A stretch of DNA of 64,000 nucleotides from Alviniconcha marisindica (taxonomy: Eukaryota > Mollusca > Gastropoda > Provannidae): NCBI GenBank assembly GCA_018857735.1, contig JABMCL010002397.1, positions 247,501-311,500 on the forward strand, read 5' to 3'. Within the stretch, counting starts at the first letter, position 1, and the number at the start of each line of letters is the position of its first letter. Position numbers and translations under genes: made by a program. Below are positions 32,053 through 44,100 of this stretch, one piece after another. The notes beneath the pieces were generated by a model, which was not told the origin of the DNA, made no database searches, and saw nothing but the letters and a program-made list of their open reading frames with translations.

Positions 32053-32277
32053 GAAGTGCCCTGGTCTATTTCACCCCACTTACAATGCTATACCTTTGGA
32101 CAAAAAGAAATAATAAATAAAATCAACAATAAAAAAAATCCTCTCACTTCAAATAAACTAAGCTACACAATTATGTGGTACAAAAATTGGATCACAAGCA
32201 GAACAAAGGAGAAGGAGATGGGGGAAAAAAAGATATGGATGGCCGGGTATTTTGTCCATCATGCTGCCCGAAGAGAA

Positions 32278-32345
32278 CAGGTGTAAAGGACAGATGGGTA
32301 GCCAGGTGTAAAGGACAGATGGGTAGCCAGGTGTAAAAGGACAGG
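32278..32345 (+). repeat. 25-bp repeat, about 3 copies
   Basis: Unit AGGTGTAAAGGACAGATGGG plus TAGCC. Confidence 0.9.
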
Positions 32346-32724
32346 TAGGTGTACAGTTTAAGACGGGCTGATGACACAGGTAAAATGAAACTTTGTACAA
32401 CAAGCGTGGGCAGGATCACAGGTGGGCTTTACACAAGGTTAAAAATCACTGCTCACGCCTTTCCCTACACCCAAACGTGGGCACACGCGCCCCTGACATT
32501 CCAATGATACATACACTGCAACACCCAGCCAGTTCCTATGGCCCAACACCATCAGGTCTGGGCCACATCTACACTCGATGACTTCACATGGCTATGGTGT
32601 CTGTGTGTAAACATGAGCATTTAAGGACATGCTATGGCTGAACAGAACTGACTGCACATCCTACATTTGCACTGAATGACTTCCTACGGCCGAACATCAC
32701 AATGTCTGTGTACATATTACATCT

Positions 32725-33312
32725 GCACCTAACGAGTTCCTGGGGCTGAGTCACATCTATAGGGTTCCTATGGCTGAGTCACATCTATAGGGTTCCTATG
32801 GCTGAGTCACATCTATAGGGTTCCTATAGCTGAGTTACATCTATAGGGTTCCTATGGCTGAGTCACATCTATAGGGTTCCTATGGCTGAGTCACATCTGT
32901 AGGGTTCCTACGGCTGAGTCACATCTGTAGGGTTCCTACGGCTGAGTCACATCTGTAGGGTTCCTACGGCTGAGTCACATCTATAGGGTTCCTATGGCTG
33001 AGTCACATCTATAGGGTTCCTATGGCTGAGTCACTATAGGGTTCCTATGGCCGAGTCACATCTATAGGGTTCCTATGGCCGAGTCACATCTATAGGGTTC
33101 CTATGGCTGAGTCACATCTATAGGGTTCCTATGGCTGAGTCACATCTATAGGGTTCCTATGGCTGAGTCACTATAGGGTTCCTATGGCTGAGTCACTATA
33201 GGGTTCCTATGGCTGAGTCACATCTATAGGGTTCCTATGGCCGAGTCACATCTATAGGGTTCCTATGGCTGAGTCACATCTATAGGGTTCCTACGGCCGA
33301 GTTAGATCTATA
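32725..33312 (+). repeat. 28-bp minisatellite, about 21 copies
   Basis: Unit TATAGGGTTCCTATGGCTGA plus GTCACATC, with occasional loss of CATCTATA. Confidence 0.97.
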
Positions 33313-33539
33313 GTTGCTCCATCCCAAGGTGTCAGGATGTTACAATCCAAGAACTGTAGTTGCTCCTTCAGTTATCCAGCCTCCATCTGCACCTTGAATA
33401 GCCATCATCATCAGTGCATGCTACCACTTTACCCAGCATTCATGTTGCATCTTCTGTAGTCAGTGTTAGTTCATGTTCATCTGAGCCCTACACTGTATCT
33501 GAACCCAGCGAGTTCATGCTGCAACTTCCACATCCACAC

Positions 33540-33847
33540 TTCTGTTACAACCCAAACCATCAAACACAACTGTGACTTTCTGTTACAACCCAAACCATCA
33601 AACACAACTGTGACTTTTTGTTACAACCCAAACCTTCAAACACAACTGTGACTTTCTGTTACAACCCAAACCATCAAACACAACTGTGACTTTTTGTTAC
33701 AACCCAAACCTTCAAACACAACTGTGACTTTCTGTTACAACCCAAACCATCAAACACAACTGTGACTTTCTGTTACAACCCAAACCATCAAACACAACTG
33801 TGACTTTTTGTTACAACCCAAACCATCAAACACAACTGTGTGACTTG
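33540..33847 (+). repeat. 38-bp minisatellite, 8 copies
   Basis: Unit TCTGTTACAACCCAAACCAT plus CAAACACAACTGTGACTT; the T/C variant TTTTTGTTAC alternates with TTTCTGTTAC. Confidence 0.97.
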
Positions 33848-33929
33848 TTGCTAATACACCACAACCGTACCAACACACTTCAACATATATACCACGCACA
33901 CAACAACGTTATACAAAGATGGCAAACAA

Positions 33930-34730
33930 GCCTGAAGTGCCATAACAGGCACAGAATACAGAGATGTTCATGGTTAGTATTCATTACAGCTACAAATCAA
34001 GATGCTGTGGAAAGTGTTCATTCAACATAGTCCTAGACTGATTACTGAAGATATGCAGACACTCAGGTAATTATTGATTACAAGCAGACTGGACAAACAG
34101 GAAGAGTTTTTAACAAGCAGTGTACAGACAGAATTGATACTCGGTGCAAGCATTCACTGGAAGCTCAGACCAAGAGAAGACTCATGGCATTCAGGTAAGT
34201 GTTCACCACAACAGACAGGAAAGACAGAGAGTATGAACTCTGATTACAAATACACACTGAAGATATTCAGAGAAATTACTCACTGCGACTACACCGAGCT
34301 TCTGCAGAAATTTCACCCAAAAATGGTCGTACAGAGATTGAAGAGATGTTCAGGGTAAGTATTCATTACAGGCACAAAGATATTGACATCAATTATTCAT
34401 CACATCCAAAGGTACAGCGAAGAAGCAGGATAAGTAATCATTACAAGTGCAAACTGCACAAATAATCAGGATGAGCGTTTATTCTCGGTACAGGTAACCT
34501 AATGCTCAGGAAAAAAACAAAAAACATTTTACAACTACTGACTGAATCTGAAAAACTACTCAGGAACAGTGTCAATTAAAAGTACAGACTGAGAAAATAT
34601 TAAGGGTAAGTAACAGTATGCTCAGACACACAGTATAGGCTGAAGATACGCTAGGGATTAGTGTTGAATACAAAACAATTCAAATACAAGGAGACCTAAG
34701 AGATATCTGGGATGAGTATTTATAAACAGC
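33930..34730 (+). repeat. Heavily decayed tandem repeat
   Basis: A recurring core like TCAGGGTAAGTATTCATTAC plus AAGTACAGACTGAAGATAT is recognisable near 33974, 34067, 34194, 34357, 34430, 34605 and 34710, with irregular spacing and strong divergence. Confidence 0.6.
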
Positions 34731-35047
34731 AAGAGGAAGAATCTTTGAAGGAACTCTGTGTGAGAGAGAGTTTTGTGAATGTGTTGTGTGTATGAGTGTA
34801 GCTTTGCACGTCTGTGTATGTGTGAGAGCATGTACATACTGTATGTGTGAGAGCATGTACACACTGTGTGTATGTGTGTACAGACATGCATGCAAGGCAG
34901 TTCCTTCCACATGTGGATTTTGAATTAGACTTCCTACATTATTCACAAGTTGTTGTTTTTGGAAGAAAATTCTACAAAATCTATCTGATACCAATATCTG
35001 CATCTCATATTCCTATTGTACCATTCACCCTAACACTGTACTGTAAC

Positions 35048-35412
35048 AGCGCTGTGGTGGGCAGACACACACACACACACGTTCACCGTAACACTGGCAG
35101 ACACACACACACGGTCACCCTAATGCTGTAGTGTAACAGTGCTGTAGTGGGCAGACTTACACACACACACACACGTTCACCGTAACACTGGCAGACACAC
35201 ACACACATTCACCCTAACATTGTACTGTAACAGCGCTGTAGTGGGCAGACACACACACACACGTTCACCCTAACACTGTAACAGCGCTGCGGTGGGCAGA
35301 CACACACACACACACATTCACCCTAACACTGTACTGTAACAGCGCTGCGGTGGGCAGACACACACCCACACGTTCACCCTAACACTAACAGCGCTGCGGT
35401 GGGCAGACACAC
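35048..35412 (+). repeat. About 60-bp minisatellite, about 6 copies
   Basis: Unit CACGTTCACCCTAACACTGT plus ACTGTAACAGCGCTGTGGTG plus GGCAGACACACACACA. Confidence 0.93.
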
Positions 35413-35579
35413 AGGTGGCGGTGAACATGAAACAATGCCACAGGCACAGACAGAGGGGGCAGCCATTTCCACAGCACGGAAAGCAGCGCCAGCAGTCTCC
35501 ACAGTTAAAACGATGAACAAGAGGCTAAAAGCAACACCCTCCCATTGCATCAGCCACAGACATTCCTGTACAGCCCAGT

Positions 35580-35815
35580 TCCGCCCATGAGGGGGTAGGA
35601 CGAAGGCGCATGCTAACAACCTCCAGCATCCACTCTTCCTTCTCACCCACTTCACAGCCCATGAGGGGGTTGGACGAAGGCTAAAAGCCTCCACTTGTCC
35701 TTCTCACCCACTCCACAGCCCACGAGGGGGTAGGACGAAGGCTAACAACCTCCGGCCTCCACTCTTCCTTCTCACCCACTCCACAGCCCAGGTGCACCCG
35801 TGAAGGGGGTAGGAT
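35580..35815 (+). repeat. About 65-bp repeat, 4 copies
   Basis: Unit CCCATGAGGGGGTAGGACGA plus AGGCTAACAACCTCC plus CACTCTTCCTTCTCACCCAC. Confidence 0.9.
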
Positions 35816-36654
35816 GGCGCACACCAGCAGCCTCCCGCCTCCACTCTTCCGTCTCCCAGTGCTGTAAAACCTTGCTGTAAGACTGGCTGGCTGGCACTGC
35901 CGCTCTCCTCTCACTCCGCTGGCGTTGCAGGGACTCCACAAATGAAATCTTTGGTCTTTTCTGCACAGAGTTGCCATGATGCCAGGGGTTTCCAAGCAGG
36001 TGATGTGAAATCAGGTGCTGCCTTAGAATAGCTGCCAAAACCCAATCCAGGCCAGCCTGTGCTCAGCGGGACACAGGGTGGAAGTGATGAAGTGAACTGC
36101 CAGCATGCTGCTTGACAAGGCCAGCCAGCCAAAGACCATTCACACCATGGACCTCACACTTGCTGTAAAAATTCATTCAACCGGTGTAAAAATTCTTTCC
36201 GTCAATATGTGTAAAAATGGAAGTGTTCTTTACAGATACAATCAAGGTTTAGGTGAGACTGTTCCCTTGCACACAACTGGACACACAAGCATGCTCAAAC
36301 AAAATCAAATTAAAAACAATAATTGCTAAATGTGTCCAAGTTCCATTTACTCCCCTGAGAGTTTTGCTGATGCCTATGAGAAAGAAACAGAAATCGCACA
36401 GAAACAGTAAAAACAGGATCCATGGTAAAGTGGTTAAAAAAACAAAAAAACGACCAGCAAACCATTTGTGACAAAGACCAAAAGACGCAGAGAGTCAGAG
36501 CGCAGGTTTGTGCTAAGCTCTGTCAAGTCTCCGATCCTTTCTGCTAGTACCCACGCCCCAGCACTTGCAGCAGCTTGGTCTGAATGAAGACTCCCTGACA
36601 ACGCCACGGAGAGAACATTCAGACCAGGAAAACCTGGTGGCCACTTCCACGTGC

Positions 36655-36978
36655 ACTGACTGACTTTCCAGTTCTGTGGTCACTCTCTTCCAAGTGAACA
36701 GACTTTTCAGTTCTGTGGTCACTCACTTCCAAGTGAACAGACTTTTCAGTTCTGTGGTCACTTCTCAGAGTACCAACTTTCCAGTTCTGTGGTCACTTCT
36801 CAGTGTACCAACTTTCCAGTTCTGTGGTCACTTCTCAGAGTACCAACTTTCCAGTTCAGTGGTCACTTCTCAGTGTACCAACTTTCCAGTTCTGTGGTCA
36901 CTTCTCAGTGTACTAACTTTCCAGTTCAGTGGTCACTTCAAGTGTACCAACTTTCCAGTTCAGTGGTCACTTCCAAGT
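36655..36978 (+). repeat. 35-bp minisatellite, about 9 copies
   Basis: Unit ACTTTCCAGTTCTGTGGTCA plus CTTCTCAGTGTACCA. Confidence 0.95.
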
Positions 36979-37035
36979 AACAAGAACAAAAACGCCATGC
37001 CATGCTTGAGATCATGCTTTGGTGAACCATGCAAC

Positions 37036-37212
37036 AGGTCAGTCCTCTACGCCTGGTTGTACACACTGTCATCAAACACTCAACGTAACGCTCTCAACAC
37101 TCTACGCCTGGTTGTACACACTGTCATCAAACACTCAACGTAACGCTCTCAACACTCTACGCCTGGTTGTACACACTGTCATCAAACACTCAACGTAACG
37201 CTCTCAACTCTC
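37036..37212 (+). repeat. 55-bp minisatellite, 3 copies
   Basis: Unit AACGCTCTCAACACTCTACG plus CCTGGTTGTACACACTGTCA plus TCAAACACTCAACGT, near perfect. Confidence 0.96.
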
Positions 37213-37729
37213 TACATCCAAGCCAACTCTGCAGTGCAACACCTGGGAGCCTGGTCACAAAACTCGGTCATGCATGCATGACGTCATATCTGAGGGCGAC
37301 CACGTTATGTCTGGTTACAAGTTAAACAGCAGTTGACAAAAATCCTCCCCAAGCGTAACCGGAAGAAAAGGCCACTCCAGGTGCAATCTTGTTGATAGCC
37401 TGTACCTGGAAAGGGACAGAACCTATTTTTATCTCCGTTATTTTCAGATTGTGACAGAGTTGCCTTGGTGCTTTGCTATGGGACCACATCAAGCATACAC
37501 ATTACTTCAGTTTTGACCTGTCATTTCACACTCATGACAGCTAAATTCAATGGCTCACCCTTGCATGGCACACCAAGACTGGTCTCGTTAGACAGCAGGC
37601 CATAGACAAGACAGACACTAGACAGGACAGAGACCTGAACAGGACAGTGACCTAGCAGACAGGACAGAGACCGAGCAGAAAGACGAAGATAGGGCAGACA
37701 TGCAGAGAGGGAAGAAAGAAAAAGGCTGA
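37213..37729. other. Unassigned sequence
   Basis: No gene or clear mobile element seen. A short GACAGGACAGAGACC-type repeat occurs near 37600-37680. Confidence 0.5.
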
Positions 37730-38120
37730 CCCTTCAGTGACCTAATCCAGATCAGGCCAACCCCCCAAGCAGTGACCTAAACTGGATTAGGCCAACCCCC
37801 CAAACAGTGACCTAAAGATCAGGCCAACCCCCCAAGCAGTGACCTAAACTGGATCAGGCCAACCCCCCAAGCAGTGACCTAAACTGGATCAGGCCAACCC
37901 CCCAAACAGTGACCTAAACTGGATCAGGCCAACCCCCCAAGCAGTGACCTAAACTGGATCAGGCCAACCCCCCAAGCAGTGACCTAAACTGGATCAGGCC
38001 AACCCCCCAAGCAGTGACCTAAACTGGATCAGGCCGACCCCCCAAGCAGTGACCTAAACTGGATCAGGCAGACCCCCAAGCAGTGACCTAAACTGGATCA
38101 GGCCGACCCCCAACACTGAC
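37730..38120 (+). repeat. 36-bp minisatellite, about 11 copies
   Basis: Unit AGCAGTGACCTAAACTGGAT plus CAGGCCAACCCCCCAA. Confidence 0.97.
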
Positions 38121-38740
38121 CCGGCCAAGACCCCAAGTCCAGGACTGAATGAGCTGCCACCATGCTACGTTTGCACGAGCATCAACCAAATACCCCTGAC
38201 AACACTTCCCATCCTCACGCGGTGCCGGTGCACCTCCGGCACCTGGGAACATATCACACTTGTTCTGGGCAACAATCGCACAGGCTGAAAAGAAACTGTG
38301 GTGACTGCCTCCGACAAAAACTACCTGCAACATTTACAACCGACGAGGATGCATCAGTGGTGCAAGTGCTGCAACATGCGAGCCACCAGGCTTCCACCCA
38401 AGGTCACAGAGCTAAAAGGTCAACATAAAGCAAAGGAAACGCTAGCAAGACCTGAGGGGATTTAGTTTTAGCGTGTATTGCCCCCAGCCAACCACTGTCA
38501 GTATGACTGTGGGAAAAAGCTTTTCACCAGCATTGCCCCAATGGCGTTGCTGTAAGCGCATGTCTCCGCAAGCAGAGTACAACAACCTGTATTTCTAGCC
38601 ACCACTGTCCCCAATGGCCCAGCTGTGACTGCACATCTCCTCAAGCGGAACATGGGCTGTATGGGGAATGGGGTGGGTGGCCTCACCCGGAGTGACAAGG
38701 GGGTATAAACAGCTGCTCACCAAAGCGTGCCCTACTCATA

Positions 38741-38900
38741 GTTCAGGAGCTGTGTGAGAGTCGAGGTGGCCGTCCTGGGCTGTCCGTCCTAACGAGCCTT
38801 CTGGCTTCCGTGGACGTAAAGATTTATTGCACCGTGCTTCGGCATTGGTCACAACTTGTCCCTAATATGTACGCCGACATCTGAGGACATTAAGCATCAC
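38741..38900 (+). repeat. Interspersed repeat family A, copy 2
   Basis: Close match to 905-1064; the first 60 bases are identical apart from CTGGCT in place of ACGGTT. Confidence 0.85.
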
Positions 38901-40925
38901 TTCATCGTCATCAGCGTGCCCTACACCCTTTCCCAGAGGCAAACATCGGAAGTGCAGTTAAATCAGCAGGTTAAAAAGAAGCAAAAGGTGGACTGCAGCA
39001 CCGGCTGACAATGTGTCCACAGGGAGCAGACTGGCATGAGGAGCTGCATGGAGGTAGTGGTGACGAAAACAAAACAAAAAACACAGTAAAAAAGAACGGT
39101 TCTAAACACTGATCACGTAAAGCCAGGAGGGAGGGACGTGACCGGAGAGCGACAATGGCGAGAGAGACGGAGATGGGGCATGACGGAAACAAACAAACAG
39201 GAAAGAAGATCTGTTCCAAACACTGACCATGTACGGCAAAGAGGGAGCGACGTGACTGGTGAGGGAGAGAGGGAGAAAGGTCAGAAAGAGGGAGATGGGG
39301 AGAGGGAAATTCACTGACAGATGACTGCTTCCTGCCTGGTCACGCACATCCGTTACCTCCACATAGAGAGACACAGGAAAGCAAGTAACTGCATTTTAAC
39401 ATGCTGTCAACCTCACACTATCATATAAGCATGATAACTTTAAGTTATACAGATAAGAGAGAGAGAGAGGAAGAGAGAAAGTGGGGGAGGGTGGAGGGGG
39501 GGAGTAAATTAGTAAACCAGCTTCTATTTCAATATATATAAAAAAATCATCAAAATGGCAGGAATTATATAAACAATAAAACAAAAGTAAAACAATAACT
39601 ACATGATAACACCACTACACCCATGCAGTTTCATCATGGTCAAATCTTGTGAACACCCACTTGTACCACGTCTACAGTAAGTGGCCACTTCTAGCTGGAC
39701 AGCTGAACGCTGGGAACATCATCATGACTATGTCAAACATGTTCACACACTACACGGAAACTTCAAACTTGGCTCTGGCTTACCAGCAAACTTAGGATAA
39801 CAAAACAAAATGACGAATCAATTCTTCCCACTTCCTACAAAAATGTGGAAGTGACAAAATACATTCTTTTTTCTGAAAAATGTGAAAGTGACAAAATGCA
39901 TTGTCTTTCTTTTTCCTGAAAAACATGAAAGTGATGAAACGCATGGTCCTTCTTTCTTCTGACCTTTCTACAACTACAGCGTAACCCCATTTTGTGAGAC
40001 CACACAACTCCTCCCTACAAAACCACCTCATATTCCCCAAATTATGGCACAAATCTTTATAGCCATCAAGCACTGACCAGTACTTTGTTCATATCTGCGC
40101 TAGACCTTGTACTGGGCACAGTTTATGTAACCAGTCAAGGTCTTCCACAGACATGGGCAGTTTGTCATCATAATGCTTGTATCAAATGCAGCAAAGTGCG
40201 TAAGCTGACCACGTCCTCACTTTAGACCCCCCCCCCCCTCCCATTTAGATTTATGTCAGTCATCTTGAGTTCCAGCTTCATTGTACCCTTCCCATCAGCC
40301 ATCACTCTCCACGCTGCTACCACTCTCACAGGCTTCCAACAAGACGAGGCACTAATCATACACAGAAATATGCATGCTAGTAAAACGATGACGCAGGAAA
40401 AGAAAACACAAACAACAACAAACAACAACAACACCTAGTGAATGCTGAAAGTGACATTCCGAAGAGACTAGCTGATGCCCAAACAAAATATCACATTCAC
40501 TCATTTTCTCTGAGTTCCGTCATGCACACAGCTTGCAGAAAAAACACTTTGGATGCCAAAGCAACTTGGACCTTTGAAGTTCGACATAGAGAACCTGAGA
40601 GGGACCCCCTCCCTCCTCTCCCCAAAGTTCAACGCCACAGACCAGAAACCAGAAGGTGAAGAGTCTCTGTCCTTCCTCGTCCAGCCCACCACTGTGGTGA
40701 GACCTGGGTGAAGCTTCCAACACTGTGACCTGGATGAACAAGTGGTGCCCACAGTGCAAACCACTGTGGAAAGTTCTTTTGTCAGAGTGACAACGGTGAC
40801 CAATGAACATGATTCTGATGCAGGGTGATGCTGTGATGAAGCGACGAGGTAGTCAGCAATGATGCTGATGACAAAGATGAGATGAGTGATGATGATGATG
40901 ATGGTGGATGACATGAGAGTGAGGA
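38901..40925. other. CNOT7 3' UTR side; unassigned sequence
   Basis: Downstream of the CNOT7 stop on the - strand. It holds a diverged three-copy repeat near 39845-39960 (GAAAGTGACAAAATGCATT variants), a GAGAG tract near 39455 and a poly-C run near 40228. No other gene was recognised, and the CNOT7 poly(A) site could not be placed. Confidence 0.5.
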
Positions 40926-41102
40926 TCATGAAACAGAGGCTGTCGCTCCCCCTGTGGCCCCCGGGTTGGCATCTTCAATGGCGTTGGGTGTGTGGGAGTT
41001 GCTGAAGGGGTCGAAGCTGGCCCCGTTGCTGACGTAGGAAGTCCCCAGGCCGTACAGATGTCCGCAGTACTTGCCCTTGTCTACATCCTCCTCGAAGAAC
41101 AC
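40926..41102 (-). CDS. CNOT7: CNOT7 last coding exon
   Basis: Acceptor tgttgggcag|GTGTTC; reads VFFEEDVDKGKYCGHLYGLG, then a divergent Asn/Ser/Gly/Ala-rich tail to TGA (40928-40926). Confidence 0.95.
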   Translation of the reverse strand: MFFEEDVDKGKYCGHLYGLGTSYVSNGASFDPFSNSHTPNAIEDANPGATGGATASVS

Positions 41103-44100
41103 CTGCCCAACACAGCATGTTACGGAGTCAGTACAGAGCCAGCCAAACTCTCTCTGTAGTGAAACATCTGCAATACAAAGTGGCAGGACCTTCATCCCCA
41201 TCAGTAAACCATCACTGCCTGCTATGTTGATTCACCTGTCTTGTATGCTGATTCACCTGTGATGACTAATGACTTGCTATGTCCTGTCTTGCTATGTTGA
41301 TTCACCTGTCCTGCTATGTTGATTCACCTGTCTTGCTATGTTGATTCACCTGTCTTGTAATGTTGATTCACCTGTCCTGCTATGTTGATTCACCTGTCCT
41401 GCTATGTCGATTCACCTGTCCTGCTATGTTGATTCACCTGTCCTGCTATGTTGATTCACCTGTCCTGCTATGCTGATTCACCTGTCTGATGCTGAAGAAA
41501 ACCTCCCTCATCAGTAAACTATCACTACCTGCTATGTTGAGTCACCTCTCTTACCTTGAAGAAGACCTCCCCTGTCACACTGCCCACTATGCTACTCACC
41601 TCTCTCATCTTGAATAAAGCTTCGCCAGTCAGCAAACTATCACTGCCTGCTATGACTACTCACTTCTCTTATCTTGAAGAAAGCTTTGCCAGTCAGTAAA
41701 CTGTCACTGCCTCTATGCCAACTCACCTCTCTCATCTTGAAGAAAGCTTCGCCAGTCAGTAAACTGTCACTGCCTGCTTGATGTTGTGGCCCAATGCGCT
41801 TGATCTGTGGAAAAACAAGCACACCCCAGGTGAGTAACTTGGTGTTTTGCGCCCAGTCAACCATGATGGCTATATCATGGCAGCACACCCCAGGTGAGTA
41901 ACTTGGTGTTTTGCGCCCAGTCAACCATGATGGCTATATCATGGCAGCACACCCCAGGTGAGTAACTTGGTGTTTTGCGCCCAGTCAACCATGATGGCTA
42001 TATCATGGCAGCACACCCCAGGTGAGTAACTTGGTGTTTTGCGCCCAGTCAACCACGATGGCTCTATCATGGCAGCACACCCAGGTGAGTAACTTGGTGT
42101 TTTGCGCCCAGTCAACCACGATGGCTCTATCATGGCAGCACACCCCAGGTGAGTAACTTGGTGTTTTGCGCCCAGTCAACCATGATGGCTCTATCATGGC
42201 AGCACACCCCAGGTGAGTAACTTGGTGTTTTGCACCCAGTCAACCACGATGGCTGTATCATGGCAGCACACCCCAGGTGAGTAACTTGGTGTTTTGCGCC
42301 CAGTCAACCACGATGGCTGTATCATGGCAGCACACCCAGGTGAGTAACTTGGTGTTTTGCGCCCAGTCAACCACGATGGCTCTATCATGGCAGCACACCC
42401 CAGGTGAGTAACTTGGTGTTTTGCGCCCAGTCAACCACGATGGCTGTATCATGGCAGCACACCCCAGGTGAGTAACTTGGTGTTTTGCGCCCAGTCAACC
42501 ACGATGGCTCTATCATGGCAGCACACCCCAGGTGAGTAACTTGGTGTTTTGCGCCCAGTCAACCACGATGGCTCTATCATGGCAGCACACCCCAGGTGAG
42601 TAACTTGGTGTTTTGCGCCCAGTCAACCACGATGGCTGTATCATGGCAGCACACCAGAACTGGTGGAGTAACTTGGTGTTTTGCGCCCAGTCACACACAC
42701 GATGGCTGTATCATGGCAGCACACCCCAGGTGAGTAACTTGGTGTTTTGCGCCCAGTCAACCACGATGGCTGTATCATGGCAGCACACCCCAGGTGAGTA
42801 ACTTGGTGTTTTGCGCCCAGTCAACCACGATGGCTGTATCATGGCAGCACACCCCAGGTGAGTAACTTGGTGTTTTGCGCCCAGTCAACCACGATGGCTG
42901 TATCATGGCAGCACACCCCAGGTAGTAACTTGGTGTTTTGCGCCCAGTCAACCACGATGGCTCTATCATGGCAGCACACCCCAGGTGAGAACATGGTTTT
43001 AGGATCTTCCATGAAATGAGAACAAGGTCCTGGATTGTTGTGCTAGGGTGGGTTTACCCATGTCTTGTTGTTTTAAAGGGTATTTTCACTGACTGCCAAA
43101 ATATTTAAGGGGTGATAATTTTACAAAATAAAATGTTTCTGTTCAAGATCATGCCTTGCCATCACACACACACACACTGTATGTGTGTAAACAAACAAAC
43201 AAACAAAAACACACACTAAAAGCAGTTACTCAATCTCATTGAACCAGGCACTTTGAAAGGTGGTGGAAGTTTTGTGCTGTGAAGTTGAAGACTTGATGGG
43301 TTTCCTTCATCTTCAGTGCAGAATTTGGAACACTGTGACCTGTTTCTACTGATGCATCACCTTCCTTCTCTTCACCTTTTGAATGCTTACTGTAGGACAA
43401 GGCAACTGGTTTGTGTATGCTGTAGCTTGACAGTACAGCCTAGCTTGGCACCTTTGCAATTCATACCGCTGCATTTAGTCTTCCAAGGGTACAGATACAG
43501 CAGTTTAAACGGCCACTTACCTCCAGCTGGTCAGCCACTTCCTGTAGCCCCCCCTTGAGGTTTTTGCAGCTCTTCATCAGGTATTTCACATCGTAGATGT
43601 TCTGGAAGTACAACCTTAGCAGGCCAAAGAAGTCCGCCTCTTCCACAGCCAGAGAGTCGCCTGACAAAATGCGAATCATGTAGCCAAAATCGTAGCCGCT
43701 GAAATACAGACAAGAATCATTAATCATGCAGCCAAAATCATAGCCACAAGACTAGTGTCATTAATCATGCAGCAAAAATTGTAACCACTGAAGCACAGAC
43801 AAGTATCATTAATCATGTAACCAAAATCATAGCCACTGAAACAGAGACAAGTCATTAATCATGCAGCCAAAATTGTGGCCACTGAAGCGCAGACAAGAGT
43901 CATGAATCATGTAGCAGACCTGCCTACCCCCAGTTTCCTATTTGTGTACTCCAGTGAGCAAAATTGTGTACTTTCCCCAAAAATGGTGTACTTTCCAAAT
44001 TTTGTTTGCACACAGGGGAAATGGTTATTACGGACTTTGACCAAATGCGCACACACATTTGGAAACAAGGAAAACAGAGCCAAAGTAAAAAAAAAAAAAT

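Noticed and set aside
34074..34358. 94-codon frame ITSRLDKQEEF
   Set aside because: Lies in the decayed tandem repeat and shows no domain similarity.
41815..42990. CRISPR-like regular spacing of 64-bp units
   Set aside because: The units are contiguous and identical, with no unique spacers; the setting is an animal intron.
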